This document shows, piece by piece, positions 40,820-49,853 of a stretch of 64,000 nt of DNA (position 1 is the first letter of the stretch; every line of letters begins with the position of its first letter). Under the pieces are notes generated by a model, which saw nothing but the letters and a program-made list of their open reading frames with translations, had not been told where the DNA came from and searched no databases. A program made the translations under genes and the position numbers. Origin of the DNA: Mariniblastus fucicola. GTDB lineage: Bacteria > Planctomycetota > Planctomycetia > Pirellulales > Pirellulaceae. Location: contig NZ_CP042912.1 of the NCBI RefSeq assembly GCF_008087665.1, forward strand, positions 62,001 to 126,000. The letters are read 5' to 3'.

Positions 40820-42988
40820 CTACTCTGATTCTGGAAACGATGGTTTCATACCCAGATGTTTCGCCAGAAAAGCCCACTGATCCGCCACTTCTTCGATAAT
40901 TTTCGAAGTCGGCTTGCCCGAACCGTGGCCGGCCGACGTTTCGATGCGAATGATCGTTGGGTTCTCGCCGGATTGAGCTTCCTGTAAACGAGCCGCGAAC
41001 TTGAAGCTGTGACCAGGCACGACACGATCGTCGGTGTCGGCTGTCGTCACCATGGTCGGCGGATAGGCCGTGCCGTCGGTCACATTGTGCAGTGGCGAGT
41101 ATTTATAGAGGGCTTCGAATTCCTCAGCACTGGCCTTGCTGCTGCCGTAGTCGTCAACCCAGAACCGTCCGGCGGTGAATTCCTGGAAACGAAGCATGTC
41201 CATCACGCCGACCGCTGGCAAGCAGGCGCCGTAAAGATCCGGTCGCTGAGTCAAACAAGCGCCGACCAGCAAGCCACCATTGCTTCCGCCCTGAATTCCA
41301 AGGTGTTCAGGAGACGTGTACTTGTTGTCGATCAGATATTCGGCCGCTGCGATAAAGTCATCGAACACGTTTTGCTTTTGCGTCTTCGTGCCGGCCTTGT
41401 GCCAGTCCTTGCCGTACTCGCCCCCGCCGCGGAGGTTTGGCATTGCGAAGATTCCGCCCATTTCCATCCACTGCAAGCGCGAAATCGAAAATCCGGGCGT
41501 GAGTGAAATGTTGAAACCGCCGTACGCGTACAGCAGCGTCGGGTTGGTGCCGTCGAGTTCGATGCCTTTCTTGTGAGCGATGAACATCGGAACACGTGTG
41601 CCGTCTTTACTGTTGTAGAACACCTGGCTGACTTCGTAGTCGTCCGGATTGAAATCCACTTTGGCTTCGCGAAGCAATTTGCTTTCGCCTGTTTTCAAAT
41701 CGTAGCGATACGTTGACGGTGGGCGATTGAAGCTGCTGAACGAGTAGAACGTTTCGTCGTGGTCGCGTCGGCCGCCGAATCCGCCAGCCGATCCGATGCC
41801 CGGAAAGGAAACTTCGCGGACAAACGTTCCGGCCAGATCGAAAATTTTGACCTGAGATTTGGCATCCTTCAGATAGTTCGAGATGATGTTGTCGCCAACC
41901 ATTGAAGCGCTTTGCATCGCTTCATCGGCTTCGGCGATGATCACGTTTCGCTTTTCCGGATCGCTGATGTCGATCGTGAGAATGCACTTCTTGGGCGCTT
42001 CGAAATCGGACTTGAAGTAAAACGTGGAACCTTCGTTGCCAACGAACGAGTATTCGTTTTCAAAATTGTCGATCAGCGTTACCAGCTCTGAATCCGGATC
42101 GCTTAAATCTTTGTACATCACACGATAACGATCGTCGGTGCCCTTCCAGACGGTCAGAATCAAGTATTTTCCGTCCTCGGAAACCTCGGGCGAAAATCCC
42201 CATTCAGGATGGTCCGGATCGGAGTGAATCAGTTCGTCTTCCGATTGGTCATAGCCGAGTTCGTGGTAATAGACTTTCTGGTTCAGGTTCAGCGACGTGA
42301 ACTCGTCTTCCTTGCTTGGTTCGTCGTAACGGTTGTAAAAGAAGCCCTTGCTGTCCTTGCTCCACGACGCGCCACCGAACTTGATCCACTCAAGTTTGTC
42401 AGCCAGCATTTTGCCAGATTCAATTTCCATGACCTGCCAGGTCCTCCAGTCCGAACCGCTTTTCTGGACGCCGTAAGCCAGATACTTGCCGTCGTCGCTG
42501 AAGGCTAGTCCGCCAAGCGCGACGGTGCCGTCTTCGGACCACGTGTTCGGGTCGATCAGCACTTTCGGTTCTGCGTCGAGCGCATCCTGGGAGTACAGCA
42601 CGAACTGATTTTGCAGGCCATCGTTTTTCTGGAAGTAGTACCGATCGCCGCGACGAAACGGAGCACTGTACTTTTCGTAGTCCCAGAGTTTTGTCAGCCG
42701 CTGATCAATTTCTTTGCGAAACGGCAGCGTCTCGATGTATCCAAAGGAGACTTTGTTTTGGGCTTCGACCCAAGCGGCGACGTCTTCGGATTGCCGCACG
42801 TCGTCTTCAAGCCAGCGAAACGGATCGGCGACTTCGACGCCAAAGTATTCATCGACCTGTTCGACTTTTTTGGTTTCGGGATAGGACAAGGTGGGCGAAT
42901 CTTGCGACATAAGCGATTCTGAATTTGTGTTGAACGCGGAAACGAAAACAAGGATCGCAAAATAGAAAGCAATCGATCGGTCGTACAT
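40820..42988 (-). CDS. Prolyl oligopeptidase (S9A)
   Basis: A 722-residue exported serine peptidase: signal peptide, an N-terminal seven-bladed propeller (about 50-430; YPETKKVEQVDEYFG, DPFRWLEDD) and a C-terminal alpha/beta hydrolase domain. The nucleophile is in QGGSNGGLL, the Asp in TADTDDRVVP and the His in ETSAGHGSG. The family cleaves after Pro in oligopeptides. The ATG at 42988 (MYDRSIAF), with an AGGAA ribosome binding site, gives a proper signal peptide; the longer frame to 43168 overlaps the divergent gene at 43157. The gene is divergent from the DUF11-repeat protein. Confidence 0.93.
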   Translation of the reverse strand: MYDRSIAFYFAILVFVSAFNTNSESLMSQDSPTLSYPETKKVEQVDEYFGVEVADPFRWLEDDVRQSEDVAAWVEAQNKVSFGYIETLPFRKEIDQRLTKLWDYEKYSAPFRRGDRYYFQKNDGLQNQFVLYSQDALDAEPKVLIDPNTWSEDGTVALGGLAFSDDGKYLAYGVQKSGSDWRTWQVMEIESGKMLADKLEWIKFGGASWSKDSKGFFYNRYDEPSKEDEFTSLNLNQKVYYHELGYDQSEDELIHSDPDHPEWGFSPEVSEDGKYLILTVWKGTDDRYRVMYKDLSDPDSELVTLIDNFENEYSFVGNEGSTFYFKSDFEAPKKCILTIDISDPEKRNVIIAEADEAMQSASMVGDNIISNYLKDAKSQVKIFDLAGTFVREVSFPGIGSAGGFGGRRDHDETFYSFSSFNRPPSTYRYDLKTGESKLLREAKVDFNPDDYEVSQVFYNSKDGTRVPMFIAHKKGIELDGTNPTLLYAYGGFNISLTPGFSISRLQWMEMGGIFAMPNLRGGGEYGKDWHKAGTKTQKQNVFDDFIAAAEYLIDNKYTSPEHLGIQGGSNGGLLVGACLTQRPDLYGACLPAVGVMDMLRFQEFTAGRFWVDDYGSSKASAEEFEALYKYSPLHNVTDGTAYPPTMVTTADTDDRVVPGHSFKFAARLQEAQSGENPTIIRIETSAGHGSGKPTSKIIEEVADQWAFLAKHLGMKPSFPESE

Positions 42989-43156
42989 GCTCTTTTCCTG
43001 ATAGGTCGAGTTGCCGTAGGTGTCAGCTAGCAACGAGTTGAGACACTTGGGAGCCAACAGTCTAGCGATTTTGTGAAAAAAAATCGATTGTGCGGACTGT
43101 GTGGCCGATAACGACAAGGACCCTACAAGATATGGCACCCCCTTCGGAGAGAAATA
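42989..43156. promoter_or_regulatory. Divergent promoter region
   Basis: A 168-base gap between the prolyl oligopeptidase (minus) and the DUF11-repeat protein (plus). A GGAGAG ribosome binding site lies just before the plus-strand ATG. No clear operator is visible. Confidence 0.45.
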
Positions 43157-45028
43157 ATGTATCGCCACATGTACCGCAAATGCCTTTTGATTGCTGGCCT
43201 GGCGGGAGCATCTTTGTCAGCTGTTCAAGCTCAGGATCACTTGATCGATGGAGCCAAGGAAGAAGCTGCCCGCGTGATTCAGTTGAAAAACCGTATCGAG
43301 ATCGAGGCGGAAGAGACCGCGGCTGACGTGTCGTCTCGCGCAACGCGACTGGCGTCGAATCCGCTCGCACCCGTGAATGCGGGTGGTGCATTTGTTCCAC
43401 CGACAGCGACGAAACTGACAGCACCCCAGGTTGCTTTCGACGAGATCAATTCTCCGCAACCGCTGGTCCCTGCTCCGACATCGGCGCAGGTGAGTGCTCC
43501 ACAAGTTGGCGTTCCACAAATCAAGAACTCGTTCGTTCCGCCAAAGGTGTACGTCGAGAACAAGACACCGGCTTCCAACGCGTCGTTTGCGAAATCTCCG
43601 CGTGCAACGTCACCTGTGGCGGCTCCGGTTCGTCGCAGCGAAAGTGCTCCGTTTGTCACGACGACCATTTCGGCGCCTGAATTTGTTAACGTCAGCGAAA
43701 CCGCACCGGTTCGAATTGACGTGCGAAATCCGGGCAAGTCAACGGTTTACGATGTGACCTTGATTGCGACGCTTCCGCCACATGTTAAAGCAAGCTCACG
43801 ACAGGCTCAGATCGTAGACGGAAAGTGCATCTTCAAGGTTGACTCATTGCAGCCGGGCGAAAACCGACAGTTGTTGTTGGAGATCGTCACCGAAGAAAAA
43901 CAACCACTGAATATTGAAACGGCTTTGACGCTTTCGAACCGCAACAAGGTTCAAGTTGGCGTTCGCAAGCCACAGTTGGTGGTTTCTGTCGAAGGGCCAA
44001 CTCAAACAAACATTGGTTCCAAAGCGACTCATGTCATTACCGTGACCAACACGGGCGACGGGATTGCCAGCAACGTCAACTTGATCGCTGACATTCCAGA
44101 ATCGCTTCGTATCGTTCAGAAGTCCGGCTTTGAAACGCCTGAAAACTTGCGTCCAGGCCAACAGGCTCAGGCTCGCATCGTGACAGTACCTCATCAGCCT
44201 GGACAGGCAGAGCTCGCGTTCGCGGCTGAAGGAAACTTTTGCAAGGCAACGCCTGCAGAAGCCGGGCTACGAGTTACGCAACCGGAACTTCGCGTCGCTG
44301 CGGTTGGTCCAGACATGAACTTCGTGGAACGTGACGGGATCTACACGATCACGATCGACAATCCGGGCGAAGTCGATGTGAACAATGTGGAAGTTCAATT
44401 CGCGATCCCGGAAGGCGTAAAAGTTACGACCATTAGCCGTCAGGCGAAAATGGATGGTCCGCAACGTACGCTGACCTGGAACTTTGATCGAATTCAAGCC
44501 AGCACCGAGCAGACGATTCAGTTGAAGGCCATCGCCAGCAACGAAGGCGAGAAAACGTGCCGAATTCGCGTTGCCAGCGATGAAACGAACGAGAAAGAAG
44601 TATCGCTTAAAACCGTGATCGCGACCCGTGCCGAGTTGAGCATTCAGATGCAGAACGTTGGCGGTCCGGTTCAGGTTGGTAGTGAAGCGACGTTTGTCGT
44701 CATCGTTGAAAACCGCGGTAGCAGCGTCGCCAACGACATGGAAATCGAAGTTCAATTGCCTGCAGGAATGCAGCCAGCAAGTCCGCGTGACGGCGTCGTC
44801 GATGACGATGCGAACTCGATCCTGTTCGCAGACTCCGAGTTGCCTCCGGGCAAAACGCGTGAGTTCAAGTTCTCTGCCGTTGGTGTTGAGAAAGGTGAAC
44901 ACATCGTTCGCAGCTCACTTGAGTCCGTTGGCTCCAAGCAACGCATTATCGTTGAGAATAGCGTATTCGTTTACGAGCCAGCACAGGCTCGCGTCAGCGA
45001 ATCGCTTCAACCTTCGATCCCACGCTAG
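43157..45028 (+). CDS. DUF11-repeat surface protein
   Basis: A 623-residue exported protein. Signal peptide (LAGASLSAVQAQ), a low-complexity Pro/Ala/Val linker (about 60-165), then at least four DUF11/CARDB-like Ig-type repeats: TAPVRIDVRNPGKSTVYDV, GSKATHVITVTNTGDGIASN, RDGIYTITIDNPGEVDVNN and GSEATFVVIVENRGSSVAND, each followed by a (V)xxxP(E/P) strand. Such repeats form cell-surface stalks or bind matrix; in planctomycetes they are common on giant surface proteins. The strong terminator at 45077 follows. Confidence 0.88.
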   Translation: MYRHMYRKCLLIAGLAGASLSAVQAQDHLIDGAKEEAARVIQLKNRIEIEAEETAADVSSRATRLASNPLAPVNAGGAFVPPTATKLTAPQVAFDEINSPQPLVPAPTSAQVSAPQVGVPQIKNSFVPPKVYVENKTPASNASFAKSPRATSPVAAPVRRSESAPFVTTTISAPEFVNVSETAPVRIDVRNPGKSTVYDVTLIATLPPHVKASSRQAQIVDGKCIFKVDSLQPGENRQLLLEIVTEEKQPLNIETALTLSNRNKVQVGVRKPQLVVSVEGPTQTNIGSKATHVITVTNTGDGIASNVNLIADIPESLRIVQKSGFETPENLRPGQQAQARIVTVPHQPGQAELAFAAEGNFCKATPAEAGLRVTQPELRVAAVGPDMNFVERDGIYTITIDNPGEVDVNNVEVQFAIPEGVKVTTISRQAKMDGPQRTLTWNFDRIQASTEQTIQLKAIASNEGEKTCRIRVASDETNEKEVSLKTVIATRAELSIQMQNVGGPVQVGSEATFVVIVENRGSSVANDMEIEVQLPAGMQPASPRDGVVDDDANSILFADSELPPGKTREFKFSAVGVEKGEHIVRSSLESVGSKQRIIVENSVFVYEPAQARVSESLQPSIPR

Positions 45029-45076
45029 GCTTGCTTGCCAAGACTCGCGAGGCGAATCAAAATTTGAAAAAATACA

Positions 45077-45112
45077 ACGCTCCGCAGCAAATGTTGCGGA
45101 GCGTTTTTTTTT
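45077..45112 (+). terminator. Rho-independent terminator
   Basis: ACGCTCCGCA (45077-45086) pairs with TGCGGAGCGT (45095-45104), a perfect 10-bp stem with an 8-base loop, followed by a run of eight T. It ends the DUF11-repeat gene. Confidence 0.93.
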
Positions 45113-45188
45113 CGTGCGCCACGATCAAATTTTTCAATTGGACAGGCCACTTCTTTGCCAGCTTCGAGCACTGGTTTCTGCGTGTACC

Positions 45189-47453
45189 TCAGTTTCGAAA
45201 ATACTTTCGAACAGCGTTTTCCAAATCGCCGATATAGATCCGAGCAGCTTTTATCTTTCCGTTGCGACCAATCAGGTAAAGGTGGTCTCGACCCTTGCCC
45301 AGGTTATGCCAGAGCTTGGCTGATTCGCTGGCTTTGTCGACTACACAGGGCCACTGTACGTCGTATTCGATCAGGTAGCGCTTGAAAAAATCAAGTCCAC
45401 CGCTGCGATGCACGCCGACGACCTGAATGTCGGCGTCTGGGAATTTGGCAATGACTTCGGCAATGTGGTCCGATGGAGGCTTCTCCTGATTGTAAGGTCG
45501 CGACCGCCAAAAATGTACGATCGTGGGTTTTCCGAAGAACTGACTCAGGTCAAATTCGCCGTCCACTGCGACAATTTTTGGTGGTGCTTTGCCAATCAGT
45601 TTAGTCAATCGGCTATGAAACTCTTTGCTTCCTTCGATCACAATTCCGTCGATATTTTCGACCAACTCGCGTGGTTCCCGCTGTGAGAGATTTAGCATTT
45701 GCAGTGAGCTGGAACGCTTTTTCAACGCCGCGATCGACTCCTCAGAAATTTCCTGATTGGCGGAAATTTGCAGAACTCGAAGCGAAGGCAAATCGCCAAA
45801 CGCGAGCACGCTTTCGTCGTTAAACTGGCCGGTCAGGTCGACGATTTCGAGCTTGTCGAGTTGTTTCAGCCTGGCAACTTCTTCCGACGAAAAATGACAG
45901 ACTCCAAGGTCGAGGAACTCGAGATTTTTCATGGATAGAATGGCATCGATCGCAGGCGTTTTCGCAAGGACCCGGGTTTCACATTCAAAGTGCTGCAGAT
46001 TCTTTAGCTGTCCGATCGTTTTCCAGTGCTCTTCGCCAAGCAGCATGCCTCCGATCATTAGCCGTTCCAATTTTTGTAATCGAGCAAGCTGTTTCCACTC
46101 GTTAGCTGGCCAAGTCTGGAAGATTTCATCCGCGATCCCAAATCGTAACGCGACCAGATCAAGTTTCGCAATTGATTCGAAACACTTGGCCGTCGCATTC
46201 GTTCGGGAAATCGCAACGTCTTCCAGTTGTGGCATCGATTCGAGATGTGTGATGCCTTCATCCGTCACCGGGCAGTTCTGTAACGATAGTCGCTTCAGGC
46301 CTTTCATTGTTGCGATCAATTCCATTTCGCGATCGGTGACTGTGTCGGAAAGAGAGATCGATTCAAGCTTCTTCATTTTCGTCAGTTGCTCGATACCCGC
46401 CGGTGTCAGATTCCAATGCGCCGTCACCTTGCGCAAATTCGGAAGTTTGGCCAGTTCTTCAGCAGCACGGTCGCCCAGTTGCCCTCGCTTACGATAGAAC
46501 CTGAGTTTTTCCAGATCTTTCATTCCTTCGAGCGCAGACAGGCCAGCGTCAGTGACGTTGGTATAGTCGAGAGTCAGGCTTTTCAGCATTGTAAGCCGTT
46601 GGATCTGTTTCAGGTCTTCGTCAGAAATGCCTGAACCGGAAAGATTGAGATGCTCCAGTTGAAACAGGTTTCCGAATTTCGTCATTCCTTCCATGTTGAC
46701 GGGCGATCCATCATCGTACGCACCAAGTGACAGCGATTTGAAGTTCTGCAACATCAGTAAACTGTTGATTCCTTTCCCGGTAACCTTGCTGCCATTTAAG
46801 GACAGAGTTTCCAGATCTTCACAACTCGCAAGATGCTTCAGCCCTTCGTCAGTCACCGGGCAGCTTCGCAGCAACAATTTTTTCAGTTTGCGCATCTGTC
46901 CGAAGACTTTCATCGATTCATCGGTCACTCCAAAACCTTTGTCTTCAAATCCGTAAACCGAACACTGGATGGATTCAAGGTTTTTCAATCCGGCAATCTG
47001 TTGAATGTCTTCATCCATCACTGGGCAGCCGCGGAGGTGAAGAACTCGCAATGATTGCAATCTGGAAATGTGTTTCAACTGTCCGGATATTGGAGATTCG
47101 ATATTGAAATAAAGAAAGTGAATCGCATCGGAAGGCAACTGACCCAGCGGACTCAGGTCCTCACAGCCACCAGCGGAAACATCCAGGCGAATAAAGGCAC
47201 CTTTGGGGACCTCAACGAGCCCCTTGGCAGGTCCGAGCGATTTGAACTGGTCGCGGAAAACATCGAGCTCAGTAAACTCAATGTCAGCTGCCGGGCCCGC
47301 GTAGACTATTCCCAACGAGCGGTCGCTTGGAAACTCCAGAGTACGAGTCTCAACAGAAATGCTGCTCGTTGTTTGCGCGTTGGCACTTGGTGAAAGCGAG
47401 AGCAGAAACAGAACTAACACGCATGCAATTTTGCAACTGGTATTGAATGTCAT
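45189..47453 (-). CDS. Leucine-rich-repeat protein with redoxin-fold C-terminus
   Basis: A 754-residue exported protein. Signal peptide (VLFLLSLSPSANAQ), then about twenty leucine-rich repeats of the AMN1/F-box-like type (about 100-600; LKKLLLRSCPVTDEGLKHL is typical). A C-terminal ~130-residue domain with the TlpA/AhpC redoxin fold follows (KPTIVHFWRSRPYNQ, then VVGVHRSGG, VVDKASESAKLWHNLG, HLYLIGRNGKIKAARIY). The usual CxxC of TlpA or the peroxidatic Cys is replaced by SRPYN, so it cannot act as a thiol oxidoreductase in the usual way. Protein or glycan recognition is likely. Confidence 0.85.
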   Translation of the reverse strand: MTFNTSCKIACVLVLFLLSLSPSANAQTTSSISVETRTLEFPSDRSLGIVYAGPAADIEFTELDVFRDQFKSLGPAKGLVEVPKGAFIRLDVSAGGCEDLSPLGQLPSDAIHFLYFNIESPISGQLKHISRLQSLRVLHLRGCPVMDEDIQQIAGLKNLESIQCSVYGFEDKGFGVTDESMKVFGQMRKLKKLLLRSCPVTDEGLKHLASCEDLETLSLNGSKVTGKGINSLLMLQNFKSLSLGAYDDGSPVNMEGMTKFGNLFQLEHLNLSGSGISDEDLKQIQRLTMLKSLTLDYTNVTDAGLSALEGMKDLEKLRFYRKRGQLGDRAAEELAKLPNLRKVTAHWNLTPAGIEQLTKMKKLESISLSDTVTDREMELIATMKGLKRLSLQNCPVTDEGITHLESMPQLEDVAISRTNATAKCFESIAKLDLVALRFGIADEIFQTWPANEWKQLARLQKLERLMIGGMLLGEEHWKTIGQLKNLQHFECETRVLAKTPAIDAILSMKNLEFLDLGVCHFSSEEVARLKQLDKLEIVDLTGQFNDESVLAFGDLPSLRVLQISANQEISEESIAALKKRSSSLQMLNLSQREPRELVENIDGIVIEGSKEFHSRLTKLIGKAPPKIVAVDGEFDLSQFFGKPTIVHFWRSRPYNQEKPPSDHIAEVIAKFPDADIQVVGVHRSGGLDFFKRYLIEYDVQWPCVVDKASESAKLWHNLGKGRDHLYLIGRNGKIKAARIYIGDLENAVRKYFRN

Positions 47454-47546
47454 CTGGAACCTTTCGTTTCGATTCGTGTCTCATCCACGATATCGAGTTT
47501 CGAAAGGCAATGCACTTCGTTGGCGAATAATGACGCAAAAAGGCGA

Positions 47547-48074
47547 CTATGGAGCGTTCTTTTTCAGTTTCCGTTGCAACGTGCGGCGCGGGATGTCCAA
47601 ACGACGGGCGGCTTCTGAAATGTTGCCACCGGCTTCTGCCAAAACGCGTTGAATGTGTTCCCACTGAGCCGACGCAAGCGATGGCGGCGGGAACTCAGGG
47701 TCGGACTCAACCAACTGCTTTTCCTCAAACGAAGCCAGAACTTCGTCCGCGTCCGCCGGCTTGGTGACGTAGCCAACGGCTCCGATCTTAACGGCGTCCA
47801 CTGCGTTGGTGATGCTGCCGTAGCCGGTCAACATAACGACTTTGGTTTGAGGAGAAACATTGACGATCTCCTGCAGCAGATCGAGCCCGGACTTGCCAGG
47901 CATCTTCAGGTCCAGCACTGCCTTGGATGGCTTCTCCGAAGTCACCAGCTCGATGGCTTCGTCATAGTTGGCGGCGACGTAAACTTTGAAGCCGCGATTG
48001 ATGAAGGCTTTCTCAAGACGATTTCGCAGCACGTCATCGTCGTCAACGACCAGAATGGTTTCTTTTCGAATCAC
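47547..48074 (-). CDS. ActR/RegA-type response regulator
   Basis: A 175-residue response regulator: receiver domain with acidic pocket D11-D13, phosphoacceptor D55 (AVLDLKMPG) and Lys in YVTKPAD. A Pro-rich linker and a Fis-type helix-turn-helix follow (GGNISEAARRLDIPRRTLQRKLKK). It has no AAA+ domain. This layout is that of PrrA/RegA/ActR, which respond to redox or electron-transport state together with a RegB-type kinase. No kinase is next to it, so it is an orphan. It lies 92 bases downstream of the BCCT transporter gene on the same strand. Confidence 0.92.
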   Translation of the reverse strand: MIRKETILVVDDDDVLRNRLEKAFINRGFKVYVAANYDEAIELVTSEKPSKAVLDLKMPGKSGLDLLQEIVNVSPQTKVVMLTGYGSITNAVDAVKIGAVGYVTKPADADEVLASFEEKQLVESDPEFPPPSLASAQWEHIQRVLAEAGGNISEAARRLDIPRRTLQRKLKKNAP

Positions 48075-48166
48075 GGGTCTATCGTGGGTTTTGGATGGGA
48101 GGCCATTTCCTGTTCATAATTGTAAACCGAAAACCGGTCCTTTCGCTAACTCAGATTGAATATCTG

Positions 48167-49738
48167 CTATTCCACGACACTCAATTTTTCGTGGAACAGC
48201 ACGACCCGTACAAGCGATCCAATGATGAATAGCTCGAGGATCGCCGCCGGAAAACCGCCCAGATTCGACAGAATTTTGATCCCGTCGGTGCAGCCCGTGA
48301 AGCTGATCATCGTCCACGCGACCGTACCGACAGCAACGCCCCACACGATTTTCAGCCACTGCTGGCCTTCCGGGTTTTCGGGGGAAATGCCGCTTGATGA
48401 GATGCTGGCCATCGCGGACATGTTCGAATCGGACGAAGTCACGAAACACACAAATGCGCTGACCATGTAGAAAATGACAACGGCGGTCGAAAAAGGAAAC
48501 TGCTTGAACACGGCATAGGAAACGGCTTCCTCTTTTTCGGCATCGATGAACTGATACAGGTCGACGCCGTTGATCTCCTGATAGAGCGCCGTGCCGCTGA
48601 AGATCGACATCCACACGATTGCAAACAGCGACGGAAAAATGAAGTTCACCAACATGAACTCGCGAACTGTTCTGCCGTACGAAATTCGTCCCAGAAAGCA
48701 GGCCGTGATCGGTGCCCACGCCAGCCAAACTGCCCAGTAAAAAACCGTCCAGTTCTTTCCCCAGTTTTCCGGGAAGAACTGTGTGTTGCGAGGCACGAAG
48801 TGAACGACGTAGTCGACCAGAGCTGCGCCGCTCTGTGTCAGAATCCAGACCGTCGGCCCGCAGATCAATGCGACTACTGCCAGCAACATCAATAGTTTGG
48901 TGTTGATGTCGGACAGGATTCGGATTCCGTTCATCAAACCTGTGGCACTGGAAACGATAAACGTGGCCACGATCGCAAACGTGATTCCCGCCCACACGGC
49001 CGAGTTCGACGGGATGCCAGCCACGTCGGTGAGGCCACCCGAGAGCATCAGAATTCCGGACCCAAGCGCCGCTGCCATTCCGGCAACCAGCGAGTACAAA
49101 CAGACGGCGTCGATAATGTTGCCGCCTTTTCCCGTCGACCAGTCACCAAACAGTGGTGTCAATGTCGATCCCAGCGAGAAGGGCTTCTTCATGTTGTAGT
49201 AGGCGAACGCGAACATCAGCGAGGCGACACAGTAAAGCGCGTACGGGGTGAACGACCAGTGAAGATACATCGTCGAAAGCGCGAACGTTGCCGCTTCGGG
49301 AGTTCGGGGCTGGGCGATGTCCGCCGGAAGCTCGACATAGTGAGTCACTGGCTCCGCCGTGGACCAGAACAGAATTCCAATCGCGATGGTTGTACAGATC
49401 GTGATCGAGAACCAGTTCCACATGCTCATCAGAGGTTTAGCTTTGCTGCCGCCGATGCGAACTTTTCCGAACTTCGAGAAACAGATCCAGATGCACAGGC
49501 AGAGAGCCAGAAAAGCGCAGAGACTAAACAGCCAGCTGAAGTGATCCAGAATCCAGCCGTTGGCTCCGTTGATGACTTTTGAGAATCCGCCGGGGATGAT
49601 TTTTCCGTCGTCTCCCACTTTGTCTGGCGAAAGGAAATTCAGCCCGACGGCGAACAGCAGTAGCAAAAATGGCGGCCAGAAAACGACATGATTGAGGGCG
49701 ACGGAGTCCAGTTTCGGCCTTGGGGGTTCTTTTGACAT
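48167..49738 (-). CDS. BCCT-family transporter
   Basis: A 523-residue membrane protein with about twelve membrane segments, of the betaine/choline/carnitine transporter family. The family signature is around MYLHWSFTPYALYCVASLMFAFAYYNMKKP, with the Trp-rich substrate segment in TVFYWAVWLAWAPITACFLGRISYGRTVREF. Members import trimethylammonium compounds, often for osmoprotection. The ATG at 49738 (MSKEPPRPK) is preferred; a GTG at 49765 would add nine residues. No choline-degrading enzymes are adjacent; the ActR-like regulator follows. Confidence 0.92.
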   Translation of the reverse strand: MSKEPPRPKLDSVALNHVVFWPPFLLLLFAVGLNFLSPDKVGDDGKIIPGGFSKVINGANGWILDHFSWLFSLCAFLALCLCIWICFSKFGKVRIGGSKAKPLMSMWNWFSITICTTIAIGILFWSTAEPVTHYVELPADIAQPRTPEAATFALSTMYLHWSFTPYALYCVASLMFAFAYYNMKKPFSLGSTLTPLFGDWSTGKGGNIIDAVCLYSLVAGMAAALGSGILMLSGGLTDVAGIPSNSAVWAGITFAIVATFIVSSATGLMNGIRILSDINTKLLMLLAVVALICGPTVWILTQSGAALVDYVVHFVPRNTQFFPENWGKNWTVFYWAVWLAWAPITACFLGRISYGRTVREFMLVNFIFPSLFAIVWMSIFSGTALYQEINGVDLYQFIDAEKEEAVSYAVFKQFPFSTAVVIFYMVSAFVCFVTSSDSNMSAMASISSSGISPENPEGQQWLKIVWGVAVGTVAWTMISFTGCTDGIKILSNLGGFPAAILELFIIGSLVRVVLFHEKLSVVE

Positions 49739-49853
49739 GCCGTCATTGTAGTGCCACGAAGCCACGTATTTTTTACTCTAATTTTTCCGGCATCTCCGTG
49801 TTACATTACCAGCCCGAAATTTACCGACCCAAATTATCATCGATCTGCCGAAA

